NCBI RefSeq assembly: GCF_002312805.1
Contig: NZ_NMUA01000004.1
Coordinates: forward strand, 124,001 to 188,000
DNA from: Sphingobium sp. D43FB
GTDB lineage: Bacteria > Pseudomonadota > Alphaproteobacteria > Sphingomonadales > Sphingomonadaceae
Length of the DNA: 64,000 nucleotides
Reading direction: 5' to 3'
Part shown: positions 47,222 through 56,039 of the stretch, piece by piece
Layout: the number at the start of each line of letters is the position of its first letter
Numbering within the stretch: position 1 is the stretch's first letter
Program-made: the position numbers and the translations under genes
The notes under the pieces: generated by a model
Told to the model about the DNA's origin: nothing
Database searches by the model: none
What the model saw: only the letters and a program-made list of their open reading frames with translations

Positions 47222-47517
47222 GGCATGTGCAATGGTCGGACGACGCGCTTGACGATCTGGAACGGCAAATCGTCCATATCGCCAAAGACAATCCGGCGGC
47301 AGCGCGGCGGGTCGCCAAGCGGATACGCGAGACAGGCAACGCCTTGGCCGACTATGCGACCGGCCACCCCGGCCGGGTCGGCGGCACCTACGAAAAATCC
47401 GTCCACCGCCTACCCTATATCCTCGCCTACACGCTAAGCCGCGACGATGCGGTGCTGACGATCCTCCACGTCATCCACACGGCGCGCAACTGGCGCCCCG
47501 ACGATTGGCCCGAATGA
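47218..47517 (+). CDS. RelE/ParE family toxin
   Basis: A 99-residue protein: SDDALDDLERQIVHIAKDNPAAARRVAKRI helices, the GHPGRVGGTYEKSVHRLPYILAYTL core and a C-terminal VLTILHVIHTARNWRPD. The end resembles that of the toxin at 12973, so both are probably ParE-type. Translation is coupled to the antitoxin. Confidence 0.87.
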   Translation: MRHVQWSDDALDDLERQIVHIAKDNPAAARRVAKRIRETGNALADYATGHPGRVGGTYEKSVHRLPYILAYTLSRDDAVLTILHVIHTARNWRPDDWPE

Positions 47518-47886
47518 GGGGAATTGCCTGATTGTCGTGCAATGGCCGGTAACGGAATGTAGGTTTCAGACCCGGAATGTGTCGATGGTTGCTGTTCACG
47601 CGGCCTCGGCTTGCGATCTATCGCGGTTATTTAACGTCGGATGTGGAACTTCCGAACACAGGCAGTCGGCTTTCCATTCGCATGCCGCTTGTCCAGATCG
47701 TAACAAAGACATGAATTGAGCCGGGTGTCATTGAAGCGTACCGTCTGAAGGCATCGGGGAGCCGGTAAATCTTCACGCAATTTAAACGCGGCAGTGGTAT
47801 GCAGTGAAAATGATTACGGAACAGGAACAGCGGCTCTTGCGCTTTGAGGCTACAAGCGACACGTAAAAGGCAATGAGAATCCTGTC
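47518..47886. other. 369-bp AT-richer intergenic region
   Basis: Composition drops relative to the flanks and no supported gene is seen; short open frames here lack ribosome-binding sites and family signs. It probably marks one edge of an acquired segment. Confidence 0.5.
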
Positions 47887-48162
47887 ATGACCATCTTCAC
47901 CGTGATCCGGCAACCGGGAACGAACAACGACTTGGCAGGCGCGGTCGCCGAGCACTTTGCGTCGACGAATTATCGCCTAAACGACGAGTCCTGGCTGATC
48001 GCAACGACTGGAACCGCGAGACAGGTTTCTGACATTCTTGGCCTCTCGGATGGCAGTCGCGCGTCTGGAGTCGTGATCGAAGTCGCCTCATATTTCGGGT
48101 ATGCCAATCCGGCGATCTGGACCTGGATCAAGAATAACTGGACGACGCCGCCCAATGGGTAA
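47887..48162 (+). CDS. small soluble protein of unknown function, first of a two-gene pair
   Basis: A 91-residue protein without signal or membrane segment. The predicted pattern is strand (TIFTVIRQPG), helix (NDLAGAVAEHFAS), strand (SWLIATTG), helix (ARQVSDILG), strand (GVVIEVASYFG), helix (IWTWIKNNW), a small ferredoxin-like arrangement. It weakly recalls small SinR/Cas2-like proteins, but that is only an impression. Its end overlaps the next gene by 8 bases, so the two are translationally coupled. Confidence 0.6.
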   Translation: MTIFTVIRQPGTNNDLAGAVAEHFASTNYRLNDESWLIATTGTARQVSDILGLSDGSRASGVVIEVASYFGYANPAIWTWIKNNWTTPPNG

Positions 48163-48664
48163 GCAGTCAGACCATAACGCTTCGCCAACGGAGTTTGCGC
48201 AGGCTTCGCCGCGTAACCTGTACGACACCTCCGATATTCGTTTCGTGATGATGGAAGTCGCGAAGCTGACGGATGCCGCAGACCGCCAAGCTGCAGCGAA
48301 TGCTAAGCTCGGTGAGCGGATCGACGCGCAGGGTGAGAAACTCACAACGTCTCTCGATGCCCATGGCCAAAAATTGACGGCTGCGTTCGAGCGCCTCTCT
48401 GAGAAGCTGACGGCCGATCTGAAAGACAGGACATTGGAAATTAAGACAGGCGCTAAGGAGCGCGCTGACGAGATCAAGAAAGACCTCTCCGAAAAGGCGA
48501 CGGAAATCAAAGGCGAGGTCAAGGATCTTCGTAACTCGGTTGTAGATCTCGAAAAAAACCTATCTTTTTACCGAGGTGCCTTGAGGGTTCTCGGTCTCGG
48601 TTTCGCAATTTTCATCGTGCTCGTCGGTGTCGGAGCGAAATTTCTTGTCGATAAACTGGGATAA
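48155..48664 (+). CDS. membrane-anchored coiled-coil protein, second of the pair
   Basis: A 169-residue protein. Residues 1-30 are polar, and about 35-140 form a long coiled coil with recurring E-K-L-T and heptad-like repeats (DAQGEKLTTSLDAHGQKLTA). One transmembrane helix near the C-terminus (about 146-165, LGLGFAIFIVLVGVGAKFLV) makes it a tail-anchored protein. No family recognised. Lower GC and atypical codons set it apart from the core genes. Coupling to the upstream small protein suggests a joint function. Confidence 0.65.
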   Translation: MGKQSDHNASPTEFAQASPRNLYDTSDIRFVMMEVAKLTDAADRQAAANAKLGERIDAQGEKLTTSLDAHGQKLTAAFERLSEKLTADLKDRTLEIKTGAKERADEIKKDLSEKATEIKGEVKDLRNSVVDLEKNLSFYRGALRVLGLGFAIFIVLVGVGAKFLVDKLG

Positions 48665-48665
48665 G

Positions 48666-48917
48666 TTATACTTCATTATTCGTCGTCGCCCCCATTCGGC
48701 CAGCCTTCACTCCATATCGCAACTTACCCACCAGCCTCGGATTGATATGGACTCTGCTCCAAATCGCCTCTCGACACTTCGCGCGTGAGACCATGTACCG
48801 GTGCAGTTCGCGCGCTCTTAGCGCCCAGTCTGGATGTTCCTCGTTGAACGCTTCAACCCATTCAACGATTTCATCCGTGCCGTGGTCGGCGCGGATTGCA
48901 TTATCGAAGTTGAGCAT
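48666..48917 (-). CDS. hypothetical protein, possibly the 3' part of a broken gene
   Basis: An 83-residue frame with plausible protein character (EWVEAFNEEHPDWALRAREL, then RAKCREAIWSRVHINPRLVGKLRYGVKAGR). Just upstream, in another frame, MSDDPEAPGYLQWYRIVE starts at 49000 and would join to it with one frameshift near 48930-48960. It is either a small gene starting at 48917 or a frameshifted remnant of about 110 residues. Confidence 0.4.
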   Translation of the reverse strand: MLNFDNAIRADHGTDEIVEWVEAFNEEHPDWALRARELHRYMVSRAKCREAIWSRVHINPRLVGKLRYGVKAGRMGATTNNEV

Positions 48918-49268
48918 GATCTGCCGGCACCGATCGGTACCGTTGCTTCTACAATACGGTACCATTGGAGGTAACCAGGCGCTTCTGGGTCGTCCGACAT
49001 AGGGATACAAATGAGGCTCTGGCTAACGGTTGCTCTCGAGAAATTTGAGACAGGCCTCCAACGACCCAATTTGGCGCATAGCTGCCTGTTGGGAATCAAA
49101 TAAATTTCGCACATCCATTCGCGTCCTGATCGACGTTCCGTTTTTATTCTTAATGCACGAAAAAACGGCCGGACCGGGCGAATGAACGCCCCCCCATGCC
49201 GGGTTTTCTTTCACACCTCTCCCAAAATCCCCTTTCCTACTCGCACATCCTCTGATTTATCCTCTCCG
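48918..49268. other. 351-bp region with gene remnants
   Basis: Besides the displaced reading frame at 48918-49000 (minus), a 31-codon minus-strand frame ending at 49023 (FDSQQAAMRQIGSLEACLKF) looks protein-like but truncated. The last 30 bases are the leader of the HTH gene, which resembles sequence near 14176. Confidence 0.4.
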
Positions 49269-49556
49269 ATGGACCAGCACCTCACCCCGCCTCCGCCACC
49301 CCTGGCCAACCGCGCCCACTGGACGCCCGCCAAGCAGCGGCGCTTCCTCGTTGCCTTGCTCGAAACCGGCACCGTCGCTACCGCCGCGCGCAGTGTCGGC
49401 ATGTCGCCCACCAGCGCGCATCGCCTGCGTCGGCGGCTGGCGGGGACGATGTTCGACCAGAGCTGGGACTGGGCGCTGGCCCATTATGCGCAGTGCATGG
49501 CCGATCCCTTCGCGCCAGACCCGCCGCCGCCTGCTGCGCCGCCAGCCCAACGCTGA
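49269..49556 (+). CDS. small helix-turn-helix protein
   Basis: A 95-residue protein with a Pro-rich N-terminus, then KQRRFLVALLETGTVATAARSVGMSPTSAHRLRRRL (about 21-57), a helix-turn-helix of the transposase/terminase small-subunit type. A Trp-rich segment and a Pro-rich tail follow. No partner gene is adjacent. It could be a regulator or a remnant of a mobile element. Confidence 0.65.
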   Translation: MDQHLTPPPPPLANRAHWTPAKQRRFLVALLETGTVATAARSVGMSPTSAHRLRRRLAGTMFDQSWDWALAHYAQCMADPFAPDPPPPAAPPAQR

Positions 49557-49926
49557 TGGCGATGCCCGCGCCTGTCGCCTCCCTTTGGTGTGAAGAAAAA
49601 TTTTCCGTTCGCCCTGAGCCTGTCGAAGGGCCGCTTTTTCTTCGTTCTAAACTTCCGCGCGAAGAAAAGGACAGTCCTTCGACAGGCTCAGGACGAACGG
49701 AGTTTTCATATGCGATAGCCCTGTTGTCGCGTCATAGTGACCCAAGCGTGACTTCACCGTGACCCAACACGAACCTCACCGTGTCTTCACAGCGCCCTCA
49801 CCCTTACTATTGGCCCCATTTTCCCGACGACGGTGTGAACTTCGGCCGATTCTCGACAGGCGCGCCACTGTCGCCGCCGCCGCACCCCTCTTGCGCTCCC
49901 CCGCCCCCATGGGCCATGGGGTGGGC
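49557..49926. other. intergenic region with long palindrome and GTGAC repeats
   Basis: Holds the composite repeat at 49605-49700 (separate entry). It is followed by clustered CGTGAC/GTGACCC motifs around 49737-49765 and a Pro-coding in-frame leader of the HerA-like gene. No independent gene is supported. Confidence 0.45.
49605..49700. repeat. composite palindromic repeat (REP pair)
   Basis: Arms at 49605-49629 and 49676-49700 are 25-base inverted copies with one mismatch, starting CCGTTCG and containing CTGAGCCTGTCGAAGG. An inner CTTTTTCTTCG / CGAAGAAAAGG pair extends the structure. The arm shares its CCGTTCG...GAGC.TGTCGA frame with the palindrome at 11203. Confidence 0.8.
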
Positions 49927-51378
49927 GTGACCGCCAGCATCAGCATAGGAACCGACAGCCACGGCAAGCCCGTGCTGGTCGACGTGGAGGAATTGCTCGC
50001 CACCCGGCTGCTCGTTCAGGGCAATTCGGGGTCGGGCAAGTCGCATCTGCTGCGCCGCCTGCTGGAGGAAAGCGCGCCGATGGTGCAGCAGGTGGTGATC
50101 GACCCGGAGGGGGATTTCGTCACGCTGGCCGACCGCTACGGCCATGTGGTGATTGATGCTGGCGACTATAATGAGCGTGAGATCGTCACCATGGCGACGC
50201 GGATTCGCGAACATCGCGCCTCGGTGGTGCTGAGCCTGGAGGCTTTGGAGATCGACGCGCAGATGAAATGCGCCGCCTCCTTCCTCAACGCGCTGTTCGA
50301 TGCGCCCCGCGACCATTGGTATCCCGCTCTAGTGGTGGTGGATGAGGCGCAGATGTTCGCCCCCGCCGCGGCTGGCGACGTGTCGGATGAGGCGCGGCGA
50401 GTGTCGCTGGCGGCGATGACCAATTTGATGTGCCGGGGGCGCAAGCGCGGCCTGGCGGGCGTGATCGCGACTCAGCGGTTGGCAAAGCTCGCCAAGAATG
50501 TCGCCGCCGAAGCCTCCAACTTCCTGATGGGGCGCACCTTCCTCGACATCGACATGGCGCGCGCCGCCGACCTGCTGGGCATGGAACGGCGGCAGGCCGA
50601 GCAGATCCGCGACCTGGAGCGTGGGCGCTTCCTGGCGCTGGGTCCGGCCATCTGCCGCCGCCCGGTGTCGGTGAAGATCGGCGCGGTCCACACCAGCACG
50701 CGCGGCGGCACGCACAAGCTGATGGCCCCGCCGGTGACGAGCGGCGAGGATTTTCAGGAATTGCTGTTCGCCCCCGAACCGCAGGATGCAGCCCCCGTCG
50801 CCCCGCCGCGTGCCGATCCGCCGCCTCGCCCCGCCGAGGAGATCATCCGCGCGCTGGCCGATTCGCCCTCGGCCAAGCCCGCCGCACCCGAACTGGACTT
50901 CGGCCAGAATGAGCCGGTGGTGATGGCGGTGCTGGAAGAAATCGTCGCTGATCTGGGCGATGCGGCCCCCAGCGTGTCGACTTTGTACCAGGATTTCGGC
51001 GTGCGCTGCCGGATGAAGGGGCTGCGCACCCCGCCGCTGGACCTGCCCGCCTTCCGCAAGCGCTTTGCCATGGCGCAGGCGGGGATGATGGACGCGGCCG
51101 ACCCGCGCTGGGAACCGGCGATGCGCGCCGCTGACACGCTGCCCGAAGACATGCTCGCCCCCTTCCTGCTGATCGCCCGCGCCGCGATGCAGGGGCATCA
51201 ATGCCCGGACGATGCCGCGCTGGCACGCGCCTATGGCACCAGTTCGCCGGGCCGCGTTCGCCGCCTGATCGACTATATGGAAAAACTGGGCGTCATCGTC
51301 GCCCGCACCGATTTTTCGGGCAAACGCTCGATCGGCGTGCCGGGGCTTGGCCTGTCGACGGCGGTGGCGGAGGGCTGA
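49927..51378 (+). CDS. HerA-like ATP-binding protein (DUF87)
   Basis: A protein of 483 residues from the GTG at 49927. Walker A is GNSGSGKS at 32-39 and Walker B is VVVDEAQMF, with IATQRLAKLAKNVAAEASNFLMGRT as the sensor/arginine region. A C-terminal region of about 200 residues contains a winged-helix-like end (RVRRLIDYMEKLGVIVARTD). HerA/FtsK-type ATPases are hexameric DNA motors. No NurA nuclease or SIR2 partner is adjacent. ATG 49909 is an alternative start, and the frame is open from 49759. Confidence 0.85.
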   Translation: MTASISIGTDSHGKPVLVDVEELLATRLLVQGNSGSGKSHLLRRLLEESAPMVQQVVIDPEGDFVTLADRYGHVVIDAGDYNEREIVTMATRIREHRASVVLSLEALEIDAQMKCAASFLNALFDAPRDHWYPALVVVDEAQMFAPAAAGDVSDEARRVSLAAMTNLMCRGRKRGLAGVIATQRLAKLAKNVAAEASNFLMGRTFLDIDMARAADLLGMERRQAEQIRDLERGRFLALGPAICRRPVSVKIGAVHTSTRGGTHKLMAPPVTSGEDFQELLFAPEPQDAAPVAPPRADPPPRPAEEIIRALADSPSAKPAAPELDFGQNEPVVMAVLEEIVADLGDAAPSVSTLYQDFGVRCRMKGLRTPPLDLPAFRKRFAMAQAGMMDAADPRWEPAMRAADTLPEDMLAPFLLIARAAMQGHQCPDDAALARAYGTSSPGRVRRLIDYMEKLGVIVARTDFSGKRSIGVPGLGLSTAVAEG

Positions 51379-51422
51379 GCGGCGGCTTGCTCCCCTTTCG
51401 GGAGCGGCCTATAGCGCGGCCC

Positions 51423-52547
51423 ATGACCGCCGAACCCTTCGCCAGACAGCTTGCCGCTTTGGACGCGCGGGGGCGGTTGCGTCGCCTGATGCCCCGGTCG
51501 GGGCGCGATTTTGCCTCCAACGATTATCTCGGCCTCGCTGCCGATCCGATCATCGCCGGGGCGGTGGCGGATGCGATTGCAAGGGGCGTGCCGGTGGGGT
51601 CGGGCGGATCGCGGCTGCTGCGCGGCAATGCGCCCGAACATGAAGGGCTGGAGGCCAAGGCAGCGGACTTCTTCCGCACCCAGGCATCGCTGTTCGTCGC
51701 CAATGGCTATGTCGGCAATCTTGCCCTGTTCGGCACCCTGCCGCAGCGCGGCGACCTGATCGTCGCGGACGAACTCATCCACGCGAGCGCGCATGACGGC
51801 ATCCGCATGAGCAAGGCCGCCGCCGTCTTTGCCCGCCATAATGATGTGCAGAGCTTTGCCGACCTGATCACCGCCTTCCGCGCCGAAGGGGGCAAGGGCC
51901 GCATCTGGATCGCGGTCGAAACGCTCTATTCGATGGACGGCGACCTCGCCCCGCTCGCCGATCTCGCCAAGCTGGCGGCGAAACATCATGGCATGCTGCT
52001 GCTCGACGAAGCCCACGGCACCGGGGTCTTCGGGCCGGGTGGACGCGGGCTTTCGGCCGGGCTGGACGGGCTGCACAATGTCGTCACGCTCCATACCTGC
52101 GGCAAGGCGATGGGGGTGGAAGGCGCGCTCATCTGCGGGCCGCGCCTGCATATCGACTATCTCATCAACCGCGCCCGCGCCTTCATCTTCTCCACCGCAC
52201 CGTCGCCGCTGATGGCGGTCGCGGTCTCCGCCGCGCTCGACCGGATCGAGGAAGCGAGCGACCTGCGCGATCGGTTGAAGACGTTGCGGCAGGATGCCGC
52301 CGAAGCCATCTGCGCGCCGCTCGGCCTGCCCACGCCGCGCAGCCAGATCGTGCCGGTCATCCTGGGCACGGACGCGCGCACCATGGCGGCGGCGGCGGCC
52401 TTGCAGGACGCGGGTTTCGACGTGCGCGGCATCCGCCCGCCGACCGTGCCGCCGGGCACCAGCCGCCTGCGCATATCGCTGACGCTCAATGTCGGTCGCG
52501 CCGACATCGCCGCGCTCGGCCGCGAATTGCAAAGGATCATGCGATGA
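51423..52547 (+). CDS. bioF: 8-amino-7-oxononanoate synthase
   Basis: A 374-residue PLP enzyme of the alpha-oxoamine synthase family that condenses pimeloyl thioester with alanine in biotin synthesis. Hallmarks are SNDYLGLA at 32-39, [18 protein letters not shown] at 195-201 and the PLP lysine K228 in [11 protein letters not shown]. The stop overlaps bioD as ATGA. Confidence 0.94.
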   Translation: MTAEPFARQLAALDARGRLRRLMPRSGRDFASNDYLGLAADPIIAGAVADAIARGVPVGSGGSRLLRGNAPEHEGLEAKAADFFRTQASLFVANGYVGNLALFGTLPQRGDLIVADELIHASAHDGIRMSKAAAVFARHNDVQSFADLITAFRAEGGKGRIWIAVETLYSMDGDLAPLADLAKLAAKHHGMLLLDEAHGTGVFGPGGRGLSAGLDGLHNVVTLHTCGKAMGVEGALICGPRLHIDYLINRARAFIFSTAPSPLMAVAVSAALDRIEEASDLRDRLKTLRQDAAEAICAPLGLPTPRSQIVPVILGTDARTMAAAAALQDAGFDVRGIRPPTVPPGTSRLRISLTLNVGRADIAALGRELQRIMR

Positions 52548-53173
52548 GCGTCTTTATCGTCACCGGCACTGATACAGGCATCGGCAAGACGGTCTTTGCC
52601 GCTGGCCTCGCCGCGGCGCTGGGCGCGCATTATTGGAAGCCGATCCAGGCCGGGGTCGACCCCGATGGCGACAAGGAAGAGGTCGCTCGCCTGTCCGGCC
52701 TGCCCGCCGCGCAGATCCTGCCCGAAGCCTATCGGCTGGCGACACCCGCCTCGCCGCATCTCGCCGCGCGGATCGACGGGGTGACGATCGCGTTGGACCG
52801 GCTGGCGCTGCCGCAGGTCGATGGACCGCTGGTGGTCGAAGGCGCAGGCGGCGTGCTGGTGCCGATCAGCGAGACATTGCTGATGGCCGACCTGTTCGCC
52901 CATTGGGGTCAGCCCGTCATCCTGTGCGCGCGCACCGCGCTCGGCACGATCAACCACAGCCTGCTCAGCGTCGAGGCGCTGCGCGCGCGCGGCGTGCCGA
53001 TCGCCGGCATCGCCTTCATCGGTGAGGCGCATGTGGAGAATGAGCGGATCATCCCGCTGCTGGCGGGTGTGCCCAGCCTTGGCCGCCTGCCGCTGCTTGA
53101 TCCGCTGAGCCCGGCCACGCTGGCGCAAGCGTTCGCGGCGCATATACGGCTTTTCGATCCTTTCAACGGCTGA
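52544..53173 (+). CDS. bioD: ATP-dependent dethiobiotin synthetase
   Basis: A 209-residue P-loop enzyme that closes the ureido ring of dethiobiotin. It has the ATP-binding loop [10 protein letters not shown] at 7-16, [19 protein letters not shown] and the nucleotide-selecting region near the end. Translation is coupled to bioF. bioA lies 5.3 kb downstream; bioB is not in the window. Confidence 0.95.
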   Translation: MSVFIVTGTDTGIGKTVFAAGLAAALGAHYWKPIQAGVDPDGDKEEVARLSGLPAAQILPEAYRLATPASPHLAARIDGVTIALDRLALPQVDGPLVVEGAGGVLVPISETLLMADLFAHWGQPVILCARTALGTINHSLLSVEALRARGVPIAGIAFIGEAHVENERIIPLLAGVPSLGRLPLLDPLSPATLAQAFAAHIRLFDPFNG

Positions 53174-53275
53174 TAATATTCGACCAACGACATGGACAGG
53201 CTTGTTGGACAGGCGTTCAAGTCCCCGTCATGCCGGGCGCGTTCGATGCGCCCACTTCAAGCAAGGGATGCTTTG

Positions 53276-55318
53276 ATGAAACACCTCCTTATGGGCGCTG
53301 CCGCCTCCGCACTGGCGCTGACCGCTGGTATCGCCCACGCGCAACAGCCCGCCACAACCGCTCCGGCTTCGGCCCCGGCCAAGCCCACTTATGGCAGCTA
53401 TGGCTTCGATGCGGCAGGCATGGACCTGTCGGTGAAGCCGGGCGATGATTTCTACGACCATGCCAATGGCACTTGGGCGAAAAACACGCCGATCCCCGCC
53501 GACAAGTCCAACTATGGCGCGTTCAACACGCTCGACGAATTGTCGCGCAGCCGCACCCGCGCGATTCTGGACGCGGCGAAGGATGATCCGGCGAGCAAGA
53601 TCGGCGCGGCCTATGCCAGCTATCTCGACACCGCTGCGGTCGAAGCCAAGGGGCTGGCCCCGATCAAGCCCTGGATGGCCGAGATCAAGGGCGTGAAGGA
53701 CAAGGCGGGCTATGCGACACTCGCCGCCAAGGCCGCTCGCGCCGGGATCAGCGGCCCGTTCCGCTTCTATGTCGGGCAGGATGACAAAGACCCCGAAACC
53801 TATATCCTCTCGATGAGCCAGGGTGGCCTCGGCCTCCCGGATCGCGACTATTATCTGGATGAAAAGCCGGAAATGGCAAAGATCCGCGCCGCCTATGTCG
53901 CGCATCTGGAGACGATGCTGACGCTGGCGGGTGAAACAGACGCCAAGGCGCGCGCCGCCGCCTTGATGGCGTTCGAGACGGAAGTGGCCAAGGTCCACTG
54001 GACCCAGATCGACAGCCGCGACGCGGACAAGACCTATAATAAGCTGACGCTGGCCGCCCTGCAAAAGGCCGCGCCAGGCTTCGACTTCGCCGCCTATTTC
54101 AAGGCGAATGGCCTGACGCCGACCGACCTGCTCGTCGCCCAACCCTCCGCCATCACCGGCGAGGCGGCGCTGATCGCCAAGACGCCGATCGCCGTGCTGA
54201 AGGACGCGCTGTTGCTGCGCAGCCTGCATGCTTATGCCGACAAACTGCCCGACAACATCGCCAATGCCGACTTCGCCTTTTACGGCACCACCCTGTCAGG
54301 TACGCCAGAGCGTGAGGCGCGGTGGAAGCGGGGCGTCGATTTCCTCAAGGATTCACTCGGCGAAGAGGTCGGCAAAGTCTATGTCGCGCAATATTTCCCG
54401 CCCGAAACCAAGGCGGCGATGGATGTGCTGGTCAAGAATGTGATCGCCGCCATGGGACGTCGCATCGACGGCCTGCCGTGGATGAGCGACACCGCCAAGG
54501 CGCGTGCGCACAAGAAGCTGGCGGCCTTCACCCCCAAGATCGGCTATCCCGACAAATGGCGCGACTATGATGGCCTCGCCATCCAGCGCGACGATCTGCT
54601 GGGCAATGCGATGCGCGCCAATCAGTTCGATTTCGACTATAATATCGGGAAGCTGGGCAAGCCCATCTATCGTTGGGAATGGGGCATGACGCCGATGGAG
54701 ATCAACGCCTATGCCAATTTCGGCATGGTCGAGATCGTGTTCCCCGCCGCGATCCTGCAACCGCCCTTCTTTGATCCCAACGCCGACCCGGCGGTCAATT
54801 ATGGCGGTATCGGCGCGGTGATCGGCCATGAACTGAGCCATCATTTCGACGATCAGGGCGCGAAATATGACGAGACCGGCAAGCTCAACCAATGGTGGAC
54901 CGACGCCGATGTCGCCAATTTCAAGGCGCTGACCGACAAGCTGGTCACCCAATATGACGCCTATGAGCCGTTCCCCGGCGCGCATGTGAAGGGGGCGTTC
55001 ACGCTGGGCGAGAATATCGGCGATCTGGGTGGTCTGGCCGTTGCGCTCGATGCCTATCATGCCTCGCTGAGCGGCAAGCCCGCGCCGGTGATCGACGGCA
55101 TGACCGGCGACCAGCGCTTCTTCTTGGGCTGGGCGCAGGTGTGGCGGCGCAATTATCGCGAGGCCAATCTGCGCCAGCGGCTGGTCACCGATCCGCACGC
55201 GCCGTCGCAATATCGCGCTGACATCGTGCGGAATTTCGATAGCTGGTATGAGGCGTTCAAGCCTGCGCCGGGCGGCAAGCTCTATCTGGAGCCTAAGGAG
55301 CGCGTCAAAATCTGGTGA
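53276..55318 (+). CDS. M13 family metallopeptidase (neprilysin/PepO-like)
   Basis: A 680-residue exported zinc peptidase. A signal peptide (residues 1-24, ending AHA) precedes the catalytic HELSH at 518-522, the third ligand and catalytic Asp in ENIGDLGG at 579-586, and NAYANFGMVEIVFPAAIL for substrate binding. It ends KIW, close to the conserved C-terminal CxVW of the family but without the cysteine. It probably degrades peptides in the periplasm. Confidence 0.94.
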   Translation: MKHLLMGAAASALALTAGIAHAQQPATTAPASAPAKPTYGSYGFDAAGMDLSVKPGDDFYDHANGTWAKNTPIPADKSNYGAFNTLDELSRSRTRAILDAAKDDPASKIGAAYASYLDTAAVEAKGLAPIKPWMAEIKGVKDKAGYATLAAKAARAGISGPFRFYVGQDDKDPETYILSMSQGGLGLPDRDYYLDEKPEMAKIRAAYVAHLETMLTLAGETDAKARAAALMAFETEVAKVHWTQIDSRDADKTYNKLTLAALQKAAPGFDFAAYFKANGLTPTDLLVAQPSAITGEAALIAKTPIAVLKDALLLRSLHAYADKLPDNIANADFAFYGTTLSGTPEREARWKRGVDFLKDSLGEEVGKVYVAQYFPPETKAAMDVLVKNVIAAMGRRIDGLPWMSDTAKARAHKKLAAFTPKIGYPDKWRDYDGLAIQRDDLLGNAMRANQFDFDYNIGKLGKPIYRWEWGMTPMEINAYANFGMVEIVFPAAILQPPFFDPNADPAVNYGGIGAVIGHELSHHFDDQGAKYDETGKLNQWWTDADVANFKALTDKLVTQYDAYEPFPGAHVKGAFTLGENIGDLGGLAVALDAYHASLSGKPAPVIDGMTGDQRFFLGWAQVWRRNYREANLRQRLVTDPHAPSQYRADIVRNFDSWYEAFKPAPGGKLYLEPKERVKIW

Positions 55319-55533
55319 TGACAAGCGTGCGCCGACCCCGGTTTTCGGAGTCGGCGCAAACTTGTTGCAAGGTCGCAACGGTAGTGGCGGCTGATGGCCC
55401 GTTGTCCAAAAAGGACGAACTGTCGGGAACCCGAACATCGTCCGCCTTATGCCACGGCTCGACGGAACGGGCCTTCCCATGCCGATGCGTTGTCCACAGC
55501 TTCTGACGGGTCATCAGTTCAAGGAGACGCATT

Positions 55534-55917
55534 GTGAAGAGCCTCACCCTTTCCCACGCCCTCAAGGCTGGCCTCGCATCGGCCGCTCTTTTCGCGGTTG
55601 CCCCGCTCGCGGCGCAGACCACGCAGCCCGCCCCTGCGGCACCCGCTTCCCCGGCAGCGCCCGCCGCCGGAGCCAGCAATTTCAGCGATAGCGATATCCA
55701 GCAATTTGCCGCTGCGGCCACCGAAGTGACGAAAATCCAGGCGGATGCGTCGATCCCGGCCGCCGAGAAGCAGCCCAAGATGCTCGCCGCGTTGCAGGCG
55801 TCGGGCCTGCCGCCTGAAAAGTTCAACCAGATCGGCCAGGCTGCTGCCACCGACCCCGCGCTTCAGCAGCGCATTCAAGCAGCGGCACCCGCCGCCCCGG
55901 CGCAGCCGCAGCCCTGA
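55534..55917 (+). CDS. exported DUF4168 domain protein
   Basis: A 127-residue protein starting at GTG with AAGGAG upstream. It has a signal peptide (to LAAQ), an Ala/Pro linker and a DUF4168-like helical domain: FSDSDIQQFAAAATEVTKI, KQPKMLAALQASGLPPEKFNQI, TDPALQQRI. Function unknown; such proteins are small periplasmic helical proteins. Confidence 0.82.
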   Translation: MKSLTLSHALKAGLASAALFAVAPLAAQTTQPAPAAPASPAAPAAGASNFSDSDIQQFAAAATEVTKIQADASIPAAEKQPKMLAALQASGLPPEKFNQIGQAAATDPALQQRIQAAAPAAPAQPQP

Positions 55918-55928
55918 TGAAAGACGGA

Positions 55929-55957
55929 TGGGCCGGTTCTTGATCGGCCCATTTTTC
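55929..55957 (+). terminator. intrinsic terminator
   Basis: An 8-bp stem ATGGGCCG / CGGCCCAT around loop GTTCTTGAT runs straight into TTTTT, 12 bases after the DUF4168 stop. Confidence 0.85.
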
Positions 55958-56039
55958 GTCCCACCGCCCGGTGGTTCCCCGACCGGTTAAAAATATCAGG
56001 GGGTGACGGCGGCCGCGCTGTCTGTCTATCGTGCCTGCC

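Noticed and set aside
47537..47719. 60-codon open frame between the toxin gene and the two-gene pair
   Set aside because: Amino acid pattern looks random, and there is no ribosome-binding site or similarity I can see.
49737..49765. Clustered GTGAC motifs as DnaA boxes or origin
   Set aside because: They do not match the DnaA box consensus and no replication genes are nearby.
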